A stretch of 64,000 nucleotides of DNA from Herbaspirillum sp. RTI4. GTDB lineage: Bacteria; Pseudomonadota; Gammaproteobacteria; Burkholderiales; Burkholderiaceae_D. Of this stretch, positions 7,216 through 16,671 are shown one piece after another (position 1 is the first letter of the stretch; every line of letters starts with the position of its first letter). The notes below the pieces were generated by a model. It had not been told where the DNA came from. It saw only the letters and a list, made by a program, of their open reading frames with translations, and ran no database searches. The translations under genes were made by a program, and so were the position numbers. Location: the NCBI RefSeq assembly GCF_034313965.1, contig NZ_JAVIWQ010000002.1, positions 2,418,001 through 2,482,000 on the forward strand, read 5' to 3'.

Positions 7216-9762
7216 ATGAAAATCATCCTTATCGGTCATGGCATGGTCGGGCAAAAATTTCTGGAAAGTCTGGCCGATAGCAAGGCGCCGGATCTGCAAG
7301 TGACGGTGCTGTGCGAAGAGCCGCGCCCGGCCTACGACCGCGTGCATCTGTCCGAGTTTTTCTCGGGTAAATCGGCGGAGGATTTGTCTTTGGTGCCGGC
7401 TGGTTTTTTCGAGCGCAACAATGTCTTGCTGAAACTGAACGCCAAAGCCGATTTGATTGATTGTGCCGCCAAAACGGTGACGGTCAGTACCGGTGAAATT
7501 CTGGCCTACGATAAGTTGGTCATAGCCACCGGCTCCTATCCCTTCGTGCCGCCGCTGCCGGGCAAGGATCGCAAGGACTGCTTCGTTTATCGCACTATCG
7601 AAGACCTGGAAGCCATGCTCGAATGCGGCAAGCGTTCCAAAACTGGCGTGGTCATCGGCGGCGGTTTGCTCGGTCTGGAATGCGCCAAGGCTTTGCGCGA
7701 CATGCAACTGGAAACGCACGTTGTCGAGTTTTCCCCACGCTTGATGGCGGTGCAGGTCGATGAAGGTGGCGGTCGCGTGCTGCGCAAGAAAATCGAAGAG
7801 CTGGGCGTGACTGCGCATACGCAAAAAAATACGCTGGAAATTGTTGATGGCGAAAACGGTACGCATCGTATGAACTTTGCCGACGGCAGTCATCTCGATA
7901 CCGACATGATTGTTTTTTCCGCTGGTATCCGTCCTCGCGACGAATTGGCGCGCGTCAGCGGACTGAGCGTCGGCGAGCGTGGCGGCATCACGATCGATAA
8001 CCGCTGCCTGACTTCCGACGCCGACATCTACGCCATCGGCGAATGCGCCTTGTGGAACGGCAAGACCTTTGGTCTGGTCGCGCCCGGTTACGACATGGCG
8101 CGTACCGCAGCGAAACATTTGCTTAATGCCGCCGATGACAGCGCCCAGTTTAATGGCGCTGACATGAGTACCAAACTCAAGCTGATGGGCGTGGATGTGG
8201 CCAGTATCGGCGATCCGCATGGCGTTGCGGAAGGCTGTCTGTCGTATCAGTTCACCGATGAGCGCAAACAGATTTACAAAAAAATCGTGGTGTCTGGTTG
8301 TGGAAAATATTTGCTCGGCGCAGTGATGGTGGGTGACGCCAGCGAATACGGCACGCTGCTACAAATGATGCTGAACCGTATCGAGTTGCCGGCTGCGCCT
8401 GAATTTCTGATCTTGCCGCAAGCTGATGGCAATGCCAGACCGGGCCTGGGCGTGGATGCTTTGCCTGATGTGGCGCAAATTTGTTCCTGCAATAACGTGA
8501 GCAAGGGCGCGATATGTGCCGCCGTCAGCGGCGGCGCGACTTCCATCGGCGCACTCAAAACCTGTACCGGCGCGGGGACTTCCTGCGGTGGCTGTGTGCC
8601 GCTGGTGACGCAAATCATGAAGGCAGAAATGAAAAAGCAGGGCATGGCGGTCAATAACCATGTCTGCGAACACTTTCCCTATTCGCGTCAGGAGTTGTAT
8701 CACCTGGTGCGGGTGGAGCAGATCAAGACCTTTGGTGAATTGCTGAGCAAACACGGCAAGGGCCTCGGCTGCATCGTGTGCAAACCGGTGGCGGCGAGCA
8801 TCCTGGCTTCTTGCTGGAATGATTTCGTGCTCAAGAAAGAGCATGCCAGCTTGCAGGATTCCAACGATTATTTTTTGGGCAACATTCAAAAGGATGGCAC
8901 TTACTCGGTCGTGCCGCGCATGGCGGGTGGGGAAGTGACTGCGGATGGTTTGATCGCCGTCGGGCAAGTGGCCAAGAAATATGGTCTCTACACCAAGATT
9001 ACTGGCGGTCAGCGGGTTGATCTGTTCGGTGCGCGTGTGGAGCAGTTGCCGCTGATCTGGGAAGAACTGATCGCGGCCGGATTTGAAACCGGCCATGCCT
9101 ACGGCAAATCTTTACGCACCGTCAAATCCTGCGTCGGTTCGAGCTGGTGCCGTTATGGCGTCGATGACAGTGTCGGTCTGGCGATTGAGTTGGAGAATCG
9201 TTACAAAGGTTTGCGCACGCCGCACAAGATCAAATTTGGCGTGTCCGGTTGCACCCGTGAATGTGCGGAAGCGCAAAGCAAGGATATCGGAATTATCGCG
9301 ACGGAAAAGGGCTGGAACCTGTATGTCTGCGGCAATGGCGGCATGAAGCCGCGCCATGCAGAATTGATGGCATCCGATCTGGACAAGGCCACGCTGGTGC
9401 AATACATCGACCGCTTCCTGATGTTTTATGTCCGTACGGCAGACCGTCTGCAACGCACCAGCGTCTGGCGCGACAATCTGGAAGGCGGGCTGGAGTATCT
9501 GCAGCAAGTGGTGCTGGAAGACAAACTCGGCATTGCCGCCGAGCTGGAAGCGGAAATGCAACTGGTGGTCGATGCCTACGAATGCGAATGGAAAAAGGCC
9601 GTCAACGATCCTGAAACCCGCAAGCGCTTCCGTCATTTCGTCAACAGCGATAGCGCTGACAGCAATGTGGTCTTCATGCAGGAGCGCGGGCAAATACGTC
9701 CTGCCACGCTGGAAGAGCGCAAGCAAATTCCGATTGCGATTCCGGTCGTGAGCATCGCCTAA
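7216..9762 (+). CDS. nirB: Assimilatory NAD(P)H nitrite reductase, large subunit NirB
   Basis: NirB reduces nitrite to ammonium in the cytoplasm with electrons from NAD(P)H through FAD, iron-sulfur clusters and siroheme. The 848-residue protein has an N-terminal FAD/NAD reductase domain (GHGMVGQKF near residue 8; second Rossmann GGGLLGLE near 150). A BFD-type [2Fe-2S] domain follows with C423, C425, C457 and C460. The siroheme/[4Fe-4S] domain has C639-x5-C645 and C679-x3-C683, the expected Cx5C...Cx3C set. It is followed by nirD after 31 bp. No siroheme synthase (cysG) gene is seen nearby. Confidence 0.96.
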   Translation: MKIILIGHGMVGQKFLESLADSKAPDLQVTVLCEEPRPAYDRVHLSEFFSGKSAEDLSLVPAGFFERNNVLLKLNAKADLIDCAAKTVTVSTGEILAYDKLVIATGSYPFVPPLPGKDRKDCFVYRTIEDLEAMLECGKRSKTGVVIGGGLLGLECAKALRDMQLETHVVEFSPRLMAVQVDEGGGRVLRKKIEELGVTAHTQKNTLEIVDGENGTHRMNFADGSHLDTDMIVFSAGIRPRDELARVSGLSVGERGGITIDNRCLTSDADIYAIGECALWNGKTFGLVAPGYDMARTAAKHLLNAADDSAQFNGADMSTKLKLMGVDVASIGDPHGVAEGCLSYQFTDERKQIYKKIVVSGCGKYLLGAVMVGDASEYGTLLQMMLNRIELPAAPEFLILPQADGNARPGLGVDALPDVAQICSCNNVSKGAICAAVSGGATSIGALKTCTGAGTSCGGCVPLVTQIMKAEMKKQGMAVNNHVCEHFPYSRQELYHLVRVEQIKTFGELLSKHGKGLGCIVCKPVAASILASCWNDFVLKKEHASLQDSNDYFLGNIQKDGTYSVVPRMAGGEVTADGLIAVGQVAKKYGLYTKITGGQRVDLFGARVEQLPLIWEELIAAGFETGHAYGKSLRTVKSCVGSSWCRYGVDDSVGLAIELENRYKGLRTPHKIKFGVSGCTRECAEAQSKDIGIIATEKGWNLYVCGNGGMKPRHAELMASDLDKATLVQYIDRFLMFYVRTADRLQRTSVWRDNLEGGLEYLQQVVLEDKLGIAAELEAEMQLVVDAYECEWKKAVNDPETRKRFRHFVNSDSADSNVVFMQERGQIRPATLEERKQIPIAIPVVSIA

Positions 9763-9793
9763 CCAACAAACTCGCTCTATCAAAGGACCTATC

Positions 9794-10141
9794 ATGCCTG
9801 GCACTCAACAGGAAATACGCTGGATTCCGATCTGCAAGACGGACGATATCGTTCCCAATACCGGGGTCTGTGCGCTGGTCTTTGATGAACAGATTGCGGT
9901 ATTCCATGTGCATGACGGCAGCGACCGTTTCTTTGCGATTCACAATTTTGATCCGAACGCGAATGCGGCGGTGCTGTCGCGTGGTCTGGTCGGTAATCTG
10001 GGCGAACGCATTGTGGTGGCCTCGCCGCTCTACAAGCATCATTTCGATCTGCAAACCGGTGAGTGCCTGGAAGTGCCTGAGCATTCGGTGAGCGTCTATC
10101 CGACGCGTATTGATCAGGGCATGGTCTGGGTCGGCGCATGA
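9794..10141 (+). CDS. nirD: Nitrite reductase small subunit NirD
   Basis: The 115-residue protein is the Rieske-fold partner of NirB and has lost the cluster ligands, as is normal for NirD. Conserved stretches include WIPICKTDDIVPNTGVCAL and FAIHNFDPNANAAVLSRGL, followed by KHHFDLQTGECLE. It is translated from ATG 9794 behind an AAAGGA site. Its stop overlaps the ATG of the next gene by four bases (ATGA), suggesting translational coupling. Confidence 0.95.
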   Translation: MPGTQQEIRWIPICKTDDIVPNTGVCALVFDEQIAVFHVHDGSDRFFAIHNFDPNANAAVLSRGLVGNLGERIVVASPLYKHHFDLQTGECLEVPEHSVSVYPTRIDQGMVWVGA

Positions 10142-11370
10142 ATCCGCCGCTTCCGCGTCGACAATCCTTGGTCGTAGTCGGCAATGGCATGGCCGGTATG
10201 CGGACGGTGGAAGAAACGATGAAGCTGTCACCGCTGATGTACGACATCACGGTGTTCGGCGCGGAGCCACACGGTAATTACAATCGTATCCTGTTGTCGC
10301 CGGTGCTGGCCGGCGAGAAAAAACTGGAAGACATCATGCTGCATACGCGCCAGTGGTATGTGGATAATGACATCACTTTGTACGCGGGCGATCCGGTAGT
10401 GTTTATTGATCGCAAGCGGCGTTACGTGCGTTCGCGCAGCGGAGTGGAAGTGTTTTACGACCGGCTGCTGCTGGCGACCGGTTCGACGCCGTTCATCATT
10501 CCGGTACCGGGACATCAGCTGCCGGGCGTGATTGCCTTCCGCGATATTGCCGATGTGGAAACCATGCTGACTGCGGCGCGTAATCACCGGCATGCGGTGG
10601 TGATCGGTGGCGGTTTGCTGGGACTGGAAGCGGCTAATGGCTTGTTGCGTCAGGGCATGGACGTGACGGTAGTGCATGTGGGCGATAACTTGATGGATAG
10701 ACAGCTCGATAAACCGGCGGCAGATTTATTGAGGAAGGCACTGGAGACAAAAGGACTGCGCGTGCTGGTGGCAACGCATACCAGCGAGATCGTCGGACGC
10801 AATGCCGTGACGGCGGTGCGGTTTGCCGATGGCAGCGAGATTCCTGCTGATCTGGTGGTGATGACTGCGGGCGTTCGTCCCAATATTGCGTTGGCACAGC
10901 AGGCGGGTTTGCATTGCGAACGGGCGATTGTGGTCGACGATACCTTGCAAACCTACGATCCGCGAATTTATGCGGTGGGGGAATGCGTGCAGCATCGTCA
11001 GGCGACTTTCGGTCTGGTCGCACCGATCTGGGAGCAGGCACGCGTGTGCGGCGCGCATCTGGCAGGTACCGGGCATCGACGTTATGCGCAGCAAGCAACG
11101 GCAACCAAACTGAAAGTGACCGGGGTCGATCTGTATTCGGCGGGCGATTTTATCGGCAGCAGCGGCACGGAAGATCTGGTCTTGCGCGATCCGCGTCGCG
11201 GCATCTACAAACGCCTGGTGGTCAGAGATAATCAGGTCGTTGGCGCGGTGCTGTACGGCGATGTGAAAGACGGTCCCTGGTATTTTGAGCTGATTCAAAA
11301 GAAAATCGATATTTCCTCGTGGCGTCATCATTTGCTGTTTGGCGAAGCGCTGTGTACATCAACTGCCTGA
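10138..11370 (+). CDS. FAD-dependent NAD(P)H oxidoreductase, nitrate reductase electron-transfer subunit
   Basis: The 410-residue protein has two nucleotide-binding folds: GNGMAGMRTVEE near residue 17 (FAD) and VVIGGGLLGLEAANGL near residue 155 (NAD(P)H). An FAD-closing motif (YAVGECVQHRQATFGLVAP) lies near residue 280. It resembles the N-terminal half of NirB but lacks a BFD cluster domain, which here sits on the nitrate reductase itself. It lies between nirD and the nitrate reductase gene, so it probably feeds electrons from NAD(P)H to nitrate reductase, comparable to the NasB/NasC small subunit. Function is inferred from context. Confidence 0.8.
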   Translation: MNPPLPRRQSLVVVGNGMAGMRTVEETMKLSPLMYDITVFGAEPHGNYNRILLSPVLAGEKKLEDIMLHTRQWYVDNDITLYAGDPVVFIDRKRRYVRSRSGVEVFYDRLLLATGSTPFIIPVPGHQLPGVIAFRDIADVETMLTAARNHRHAVVIGGGLLGLEAANGLLRQGMDVTVVHVGDNLMDRQLDKPAADLLRKALETKGLRVLVATHTSEIVGRNAVTAVRFADGSEIPADLVVMTAGVRPNIALAQQAGLHCERAIVVDDTLQTYDPRIYAVGECVQHRQATFGLVAPIWEQARVCGAHLAGTGHRRYAQQATATKLKVTGVDLYSAGDFIGSSGTEDLVLRDPRRGIYKRLVVRDNQVVGAVLYGDVKDGPWYFELIQKKIDISSWRHHLLFGEALCTSTA

Positions 11371-11383
11371 GGAGGACTCTCTC

Positions 11384-14140
11384 TTGAAACTTGCCGCGCC
11401 TCTGTTTTCTCCTGTTAGTACGTTAACCACTTGCCCGTACTGCGGCGTTGGCTGCGGTGTGCGCGCCACCGTTCTGGAGGACGGTAAAGTGGGTATCGAA
11501 GGCGATGTCAGTCATCCCGCCAATGCCGGTCGGCTGTGCGTGAAAGGTTCTGCGCTCAATGAAACGGTGGATCTCGATGGTCGTCTGCTTTATCCGCAGA
11601 TGCGTGTGGGCGGCGTCATGCAGCGTACTGGCTGGGATTTTGCGCTCGATACGGTGGCGTCGGGACTCAAGGAAATTATTGCGCAACATGGCCCGGATGC
11701 CGTGGCGCTGTATGTCTCCGGTCAGTTGCTGACCGAGGATTACTACATCGCCAACAAGCTGATGAAGGGCTATGTCGGCAGCGCCAATATTGATACCAAT
11801 TCACGGCTGTGCATGTCTTCGGCTGTGGCAGGGCATAAGCGGGCCTTCGGCGAAGATCTGGTGCCGGTCAGTTACGACGATCTGGAACTGGCCGACATGA
11901 TCGTGCTGGTCGGTTCCAATACCGCCTGGTGCCATCCGATTCTGTTTCAGCGCATCGTGCAGATGCGCAAGACGCGGCCGGAAGTCAAACTGGTGGTGAT
12001 TGATCCGCGCCGCACCGCGACCTGTGAACTGGCCGATCTGCATCTGCCGGTCAAGTCGGGTACCGATGTCTGGCTGTTCAATGGCTTGCTCAGTTATCTG
12101 GCGCGTCACGGTGCGGCTGACAAGGGGTTTATCGCGCAGCACACCAACGGGTTTGATGCGGCATTGGCCGCGGCGGAGATCGATTGCGCCGACACCGCCG
12201 CCGTCGCCAGAATCTGCCAGATTGCCGAAGCGGATTTGCTCGATTTTTACCAGCAGTTCTGCGCGACGCAGAAGGTGATTACGGCCTTCTCGCAGGGGGT
12301 TAATCAGTCGTCGTCGGGCACGGACAAAGTCAACAGCATCATCAATTGCCATTTGTTGACGGGTCGTATCGGTGCGGCTGGCATGGGGCCATTTTCGATT
12401 ACCGGGCAACCGAATGCGATGGGTGGGCGCGAAGTGGGCGGACTGGCCAATATGCTGGCTGCGCACATGGAGCTGGATAACGCGGGTCATCGTGAGACGG
12501 TGCAGACCTTTTGGGAATCGCCTGCGATGGCAGATCGCGCCGGATTGAAGGCGATTGATCTGTTTCAGGCGATTGAGGCCGGGCGCGTCAAGGCGGTGTG
12601 GATTATTGCCACCAATCCCCTGGTCAGTTTGCCGGATGCCTATCAGGTGCGGCGGGCGCTGGAAAAATGTGAGCTGGTGGTGGTGTCCGATATCATCGAA
12701 CGCACTGATACCAATGCTTTTGCGCATGTGCTGTTGCCTGCGCTCGGCTGGGGTGAAAAGGATGGCACGGTCACGAATTCGGAGCGTCGCATTTCGCGGC
12801 AACGCGCGTTTTTACCTGCACCGGGCGAGGCGAGGGCGGACTGGCAGATTCTTTGTCAGGTGGCACAGCGCATGGGGTTTCGTGGTTTTGAGTTCGATGC
12901 GGTGCATCAGGTTTTTGATGAACATGCGCGCTTGAGTGCGTTTCGTAATGGTGATGCTGAAGGGAATGACGCTGGGGTACCTACGTATCCGCGTGTGTTT
13001 AATCTCGGTGGTCTGAGTGGATTGGATCAGCAGCAATTCGACGCCTTGCCACCGATTCAGTGGCCGGTGTTGAGTGCGGCATCCGGCCTCGTCAGCGGTA
13101 CGCCGCGTTTGTTTGGCGATCAGCGCTTTGCACATGCAGACGGGAGAGCGCGTTTTATCGCGACGCCGCCGCGTGCGCCGGGGCATCTTCCGGACACAGC
13201 GCATCCGCTCATCCTTAATACAGGACGTGTGCGCGATCAGTGGCACACCATGACGCGCACCGGGAAATCGCCCAAGCTGGCAGACCATGTGCCGGAATCG
13301 TTTGTCGATATGCATCCGCAGGATGCGCTGCTTTATGGTGTGCGCGAAGGCGGACTGGCGCGGGTTTCTTCGCAATGGGGCGAGATCGTGGTACGGGTGC
13401 AGCATGGCGGTGGAATTGCGCGGGGCAATGTCTTTGTGCCTATCCATTGGAACAATCAGTCGGCTTCCGATGCGCGTGTTGGTGCGCTGGTGAATCCGGT
13501 GCAGGACCCGGTGTCGGGGCAGCCGGAATTCAAACATACGCCGGTGCGGGTGGAGGACTTTCCGGTGTCCTGGCATGGTTTTGTGTTGAGCCGGCGTACG
13601 ATAAACCTGGACGGTGTGACGCACTGGACGCGCATTCAGGGCAGGGAGTTTGTGCGTTATGAGCTGGCTGGACGCAACGTGATGCAAGATCAGGGGCAAT
13701 GGGTGCGTGACTTATTGGACATTACCGATCCCGATGCCGACTGGCTGGAATATGCGGATACTACTGCCGGTGTTTATCGTGCTGCGCATCTGGTCGATGA
13801 TCGTATCGATACCTGCGTATTCCTTTCACCCAGGCCAGACTTGCCTTCCCGCGCCTGGCTGGCGGGATTGTTTGCCAAGGAGTTGCTGGAGGATGTTGAT
13901 CGTGTCGGATTATTACTCGGGCAGCCGATTGAAAAGGGTATCGATGTCGGGCCGACGATTTGTTCTTGTTTTGGCGTTGGCCGCAATACGATTTGCGATG
14001 TGATCCGGGAGAAAAAATTGACGACCGTCACACAGGTGACTGCATGTGTGAAGGCGGGCGGGAATTGCGGCTCGTGTGTGCCGGAAATCAAGAAGTTGCT
14101 GGTTTCGACGCTGGAGTTGGCGTTGGAGACGACGAGTTAA
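11384..14140 (+). CDS. Assimilatory nitrate reductase catalytic subunit, molybdopterin type, with C-terminal [2Fe-2S] domain
   Basis: This cytoplasmic enzyme reduces nitrate to nitrite. A TTG start at 11384 is preferred because a strong GGAGGA site (11370-11375) lies just upstream; the in-frame ATG at 11339 would lie inside the previous gene. The 918-residue product has N-terminal [4Fe-4S] ligands C17, C20, C24 and C52 (CPYCGVGC and RLCVKG), and bis-MGD oxidoreductase domains (SSAVAGHKRAFG; ITGQPNAMGGREVGGL; IIATNPLVSLPD). A BFD-like [2Fe-2S] domain starts at C860/C862 (CSCFGVG) and ends with GGNCGSC. Related enzymes of other bacteria carry the same tail. It is the last gene before the transposon insertion point. 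Confidence 0.93.
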   Translation: MKLAAPLFSPVSTLTTCPYCGVGCGVRATVLEDGKVGIEGDVSHPANAGRLCVKGSALNETVDLDGRLLYPQMRVGGVMQRTGWDFALDTVASGLKEIIAQHGPDAVALYVSGQLLTEDYYIANKLMKGYVGSANIDTNSRLCMSSAVAGHKRAFGEDLVPVSYDDLELADMIVLVGSNTAWCHPILFQRIVQMRKTRPEVKLVVIDPRRTATCELADLHLPVKSGTDVWLFNGLLSYLARHGAADKGFIAQHTNGFDAALAAAEIDCADTAAVARICQIAEADLLDFYQQFCATQKVITAFSQGVNQSSSGTDKVNSIINCHLLTGRIGAAGMGPFSITGQPNAMGGREVGGLANMLAAHMELDNAGHRETVQTFWESPAMADRAGLKAIDLFQAIEAGRVKAVWIIATNPLVSLPDAYQVRRALEKCELVVVSDIIERTDTNAFAHVLLPALGWGEKDGTVTNSERRISRQRAFLPAPGEARADWQILCQVAQRMGFRGFEFDAVHQVFDEHARLSAFRNGDAEGNDAGVPTYPRVFNLGGLSGLDQQQFDALPPIQWPVLSAASGLVSGTPRLFGDQRFAHADGRARFIATPPRAPGHLPDTAHPLILNTGRVRDQWHTMTRTGKSPKLADHVPESFVDMHPQDALLYGVREGGLARVSSQWGEIVVRVQHGGGIARGNVFVPIHWNNQSASDARVGALVNPVQDPVSGQPEFKHTPVRVEDFPVSWHGFVLSRRTINLDGVTHWTRIQGREFVRYELAGRNVMQDQGQWVRDLLDITDPDADWLEYADTTAGVYRAAHLVDDRIDTCVFLSPRPDLPSRAWLAGLFAKELLEDVDRVGLLLGQPIEKGIDVGPTICSCFGVGRNTICDVIREKKLTTVTQVTACVKAGGNCGSCVPEIKKLLVSTLELALETTS

Positions 14141-14238
14141 TTAAGGCGGTGCTGAGGTCTGGTGTTGGTGATGGCAGCGCAAAGTATTACTGATGAGCAT
14201 CGTCAGAAACTTGGATAGTTGCTTACGGACTCATGCCG
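14141..14238. other. Short gap between nitrate reductase gene and the Tn3-family insertion
   Basis: About 100 bp without recognisable genes. No strong terminator for the nitrate operon is visible here. The target site TATTT of the transposon follows directly. Confidence 0.5.
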
Positions 14239-14243
14239 TATTT
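14239..14243 (+). repeat. Left copy of the 5-bp target-site duplication (TATTT)
   Basis: TATTT immediately precedes the left inverted repeat and is repeated exactly at 28935-28939 after the right one. A 5-bp duplication is the rule for the Tn3 family. Confidence 0.9.
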
Positions 14244-14281
14244 GGGGTATGGGGAGCAACGGAACAGAAACTACGGTTAAG
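14244..14281 (+). repeat. Left terminal inverted repeat (IRL) of the Tn3-family transposon
   Basis: Thirty-eight bases beginning GGGGTATGGGGAGC and ending ACGGTTAAG. Compared with the reverse complement of 28897-28934 it differs at four positions. The GGGG start, GGAAC core and TTAAG end fit the Tn3-family terminal pattern. Confidence 0.92.
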
Positions 14282-14282
14282 C

Positions 14283-14549
14283 GTTACAGTTATATAGCTT
14301 CTTCCCAACTATAGATTTTTTATATATTGCAGATTTTTATTATCTGAAAATTATAAGATTCACGCATAATTGTAGCGAGCTGCATTCAGCGGCTTTTTCG
14401 ACCAGAATTAACTGCGCGCCCTCACATCAAACCAGAGATAGTTGCGAATGAACCCGCATTCAGCCGTGTTGGTACCAATACGTAGAAACACGTCTCGTAC
14501 ACAAGCGAGGCACTAGGCCTCACCTGCGTGAATACCGCTTCTTCAATAA
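14283..14549. other. AT-rich left end of the transposon, no gene seen
   Basis: About 270 bp between IRL and the porin stop codon. The first 100 bp are markedly AT-rich (around 14290-14380). A weak hairpin (GAGGC/GCCTC near 14504-14521) could end porin transcription, but no T-run follows. No protein-coding character is seen. Confidence 0.45.
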
Positions 14550-15671
14550 TTAGAACAAATGACGGATTCCGACCTGAACACCTGTTTCACTTTGCCCAGC
14601 GCCAGGCGTCAGAAAAGATCCAGTCGTGATGCTGGCGCCGGCCATCTTGAACTGCGCGGTATTGGAATTATTCAATCGCGACGCAACGGAATAAAGTCGT
14701 GTCCGTTTAGATAGATCGTAATTCACGATCAGGCTAACCTGTCTGGCATTATTCCCAAAAGCAGAGCTATCCTTGATCAAGCCATAGCCAGCACCAATCG
14801 TCGTTGCGGGGTTGACGCGATAGTCTGCGGAAACGCTATAAGTGTTGTGATAGTTACCCGGCGTGTTACCTACCGGACCGACAGTCGGATCGTATTTTCC
14901 CGCAGGATTGCTGAGCGCGTTGCCCGTCGTTGCCGATATCACCTCATTCGCACGGAAATAGCCAAGATAGACTTTGCCGTGGCCATACTCTACATTCCCG
15001 CCGGCCATGAATTCCTGAACGCGATTGGTGTTGGTCGCATTTGCCGCGGTCAGATAAGCCAATGCAAAGAAAACAGGCCCCTGCTGGGTCTGTCCCGCCG
15101 CCTGATAGACCGCATTGCCTGCAATATTGCCGGCTTTTTCGCCCAGCGAGTAATGCAATTCGATTTGTGAATTGTAGATTTTTGGGGAAGTATAGCTAAT
15201 GTCGTTATCGACGCGCGCCAGCCAATTGGAAAAGTTGTTGTAAGCAGACCCATAGGTTGCTGCCCCGAATGCATCCATATTGCCGCTATAAGCAAACATT
15301 GGTGTGTTCTGGCGCCCGGCGCGCACTTCGCCGAAATTCCCTGAAATGCCTACCCAAGCCTGGCGATCGAACAAGCGAAAGGAATTTTGTTGTTGGCCTG
15401 TCCCTGGATCAAATCCATTTTCGAGATCGAACGTGGTCTTGTAGCCGCCGCCGAGATCCTCGTTACCACGGATGCCCCAGCGACTTGTCATTTCACCGTT
15501 GTTACCGAGTACCGTCAGTGAAGTGTGCTTACCTCCGACCGTTGACGATTGATAGCCACTGAACATATCGAGTACGCCGTAAAGGGTTACCGAAGACTGT
15601 GCGAATGCTGCTGAACTAGCGACCATTCCCAGCGATGCGGCCATTAATGTAATGTTGATATTCTTTTTCAT
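14550..15671 (-). CDS. Outer-membrane porin, OmpC-type (Burkholderiales family), transposon cargo
   Basis: The 373-residue protein has a signal peptide (MKKNINITLMAASLGM... cleaved after AFA near residue 24). The mature start SSVTLYGVLDMFSGYQ and the C-terminal beta-signal ending VGIRHLF are typical of Gram-negative trimeric porins (gram_neg_porin type). ATG 15671 is chosen for its GAGGAAAA ribosome site; the frame is open further upstream but lacks signals. It lies inside the transposon beside the gallate genes, so it probably serves outer-membrane uptake of gallate or related aromatic acids, as the unrelated OprD-type GalP does in Pseudomonas. That role is inference. Confidence 0.88.
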   Translation of the reverse strand: MKKNINITLMAASLGMVASSAAFAQSSVTLYGVLDMFSGYQSSTVGGKHTSLTVLGNNGEMTSRWGIRGNEDLGGGYKTTFDLENGFDPGTGQQQNSFRLFDRQAWVGISGNFGEVRAGRQNTPMFAYSGNMDAFGAATYGSAYNNFSNWLARVDNDISYTSPKIYNSQIELHYSLGEKAGNIAGNAVYQAAGQTQQGPVFFALAYLTAANATNTNRVQEFMAGGNVEYGHGKVYLGYFRANEVISATTGNALSNPAGKYDPTVGPVGNTPGNYHNTYSVSADYRVNPATTIGAGYGLIKDSSAFGNNARQVSLIVNYDLSKRTRLYSVASRLNNSNTAQFKMAGASITTGSFLTPGAGQSETGVQVGIRHLF

Positions 15672-15987
15672 AAATTTTCCTCTTTTTTTGTATATTTTTT
15701 GACGCATTTCATTCAGAAGACGCTTGTATTCTTCTTTAGAGTGGGTGCGACAGGTTGATTCGATATTCTTTTTGGCGTGTAGACAATGCCATCATTTATC
15801 CTGAATGCGCGAAAAGCGGTCGGCGCGCACCTCGCGCTTTAGTCACTCAAGGATGCGTCCATAAATCACCAAAAAGACGGCGGTGCAATCGCTCACCACG
15901 CGACAAGCAGCCTCTACTTATCGCGAAATGGGTAATGATCGTTACAGCGCCGCTCGTGAAGTATTTACGAAGGTAGTGCTAGCGTAT
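15672..15987. other. Intergenic region upstream of the porin gene
   Basis: About 315 bp between the porin start and the stop of the 4-TM protein gene, both on the minus strand. It should hold the porin promoter. A CTTATCGCG stretch near 15919 resembles the GATAAG half-sites seen at the other gallate promoters, but pairing is incomplete. No gene is seen. Confidence 0.35.
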
Positions 15988-16524
15988 TTATTGAATAGCC
16001 AATCGGCGCTTGACAGTCAATGCCAAGGGCACCGTAAAGAAGAAGTGCGACATGAATCCCCCGATGATCACGACAGGATCATAGTAATTAGGGTGGTTGT
16101 CGGAGGCGATCATGATCGCCACATGCATGATGATCCAGGCAAACATGGCGTAAAAAAGCGCTACTAGCGTTACTTCATACCCGCGTCGGCGAAAATACGG
16201 CCAAATGGCGGCAAATAAGACACCCCAGGCACTTGAGAAAATAAAGTGGATGGCGATACCGATGATGTAAGCCCATAGGCCGATCGACTCTTGCACCTCT
16301 TTTCCGAACACCAAGCCCGTTGCGTTTCTAGGAATTCCAGCCAGTGGCAATAAATGCTGCGCTCCTACCCAAACAAGGGCTTCGTAGATCCAGATAACTA
16401 CTCCGCCGGTCAAACCAGCGATCACTCCGGCGCGTATGATTGCTTTCCAACTCGGCATTTCTGAAGCGTATGATGTCGAAACACCGTTGCCTTCAACGCC
16501 GCTTATATGTATGTTGCTAGCCAT
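15988..16524 (-). CDS. Membrane protein of unknown function (about four transmembrane segments), transposon cargo
   Basis: I do not recognise this family. The 178-residue product starts at ATG 16524 behind an AGGAGATT site. It has a polar N-terminus of about 28 residues, then hydrophobic segments near residues 30-53 (AGVIAGLTGGVVIWIYEALVW), 83-107 (IIGIAIHFIFSSAWGVLFAA), 116-136 (VALFYAMFAWIIMHVAIMIA) and 147-168 (VVIIGGFMSHFFFTVPLAL). Several histidines lie in or near the membrane spans. It lies between the porin gene and the DUF1932 gene. Being retained in a catabolic transposon suggests a use in aromatic acid metabolism or stress, but there is no direct evidence. Confidence 0.75.
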   Translation of the reverse strand: MASNIHISGVEGNGVSTSYASEMPSWKAIIRAGVIAGLTGGVVIWIYEALVWVGAQHLLPLAGIPRNATGLVFGKEVQESIGLWAYIIGIAIHFIFSSAWGVLFAAIWPYFRRRGYEVTLVALFYAMFAWIIMHVAIMIASDNHPNYYDPVVIIGGFMSHFFFTVPLALTVKRRLAIQ

Positions 16525-16671
16525 GTCTAATCTCCTCTTTTTTATTAAAAAATACTGCCTTACAAACATCACGTTTCACCACATCCTTCAATTGCACGCA
16601 TACCGCGTACACTTTCGAATTTTCGCCAGCGGACATTTGTGAAACAATGCCGCTGTCATTGATAATCGTCA

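Noticed and set aside
7201..8220. 339-residue minus-strand frame
   Set aside because: Antisense of nirB with no ribosome site or recognisable domain.
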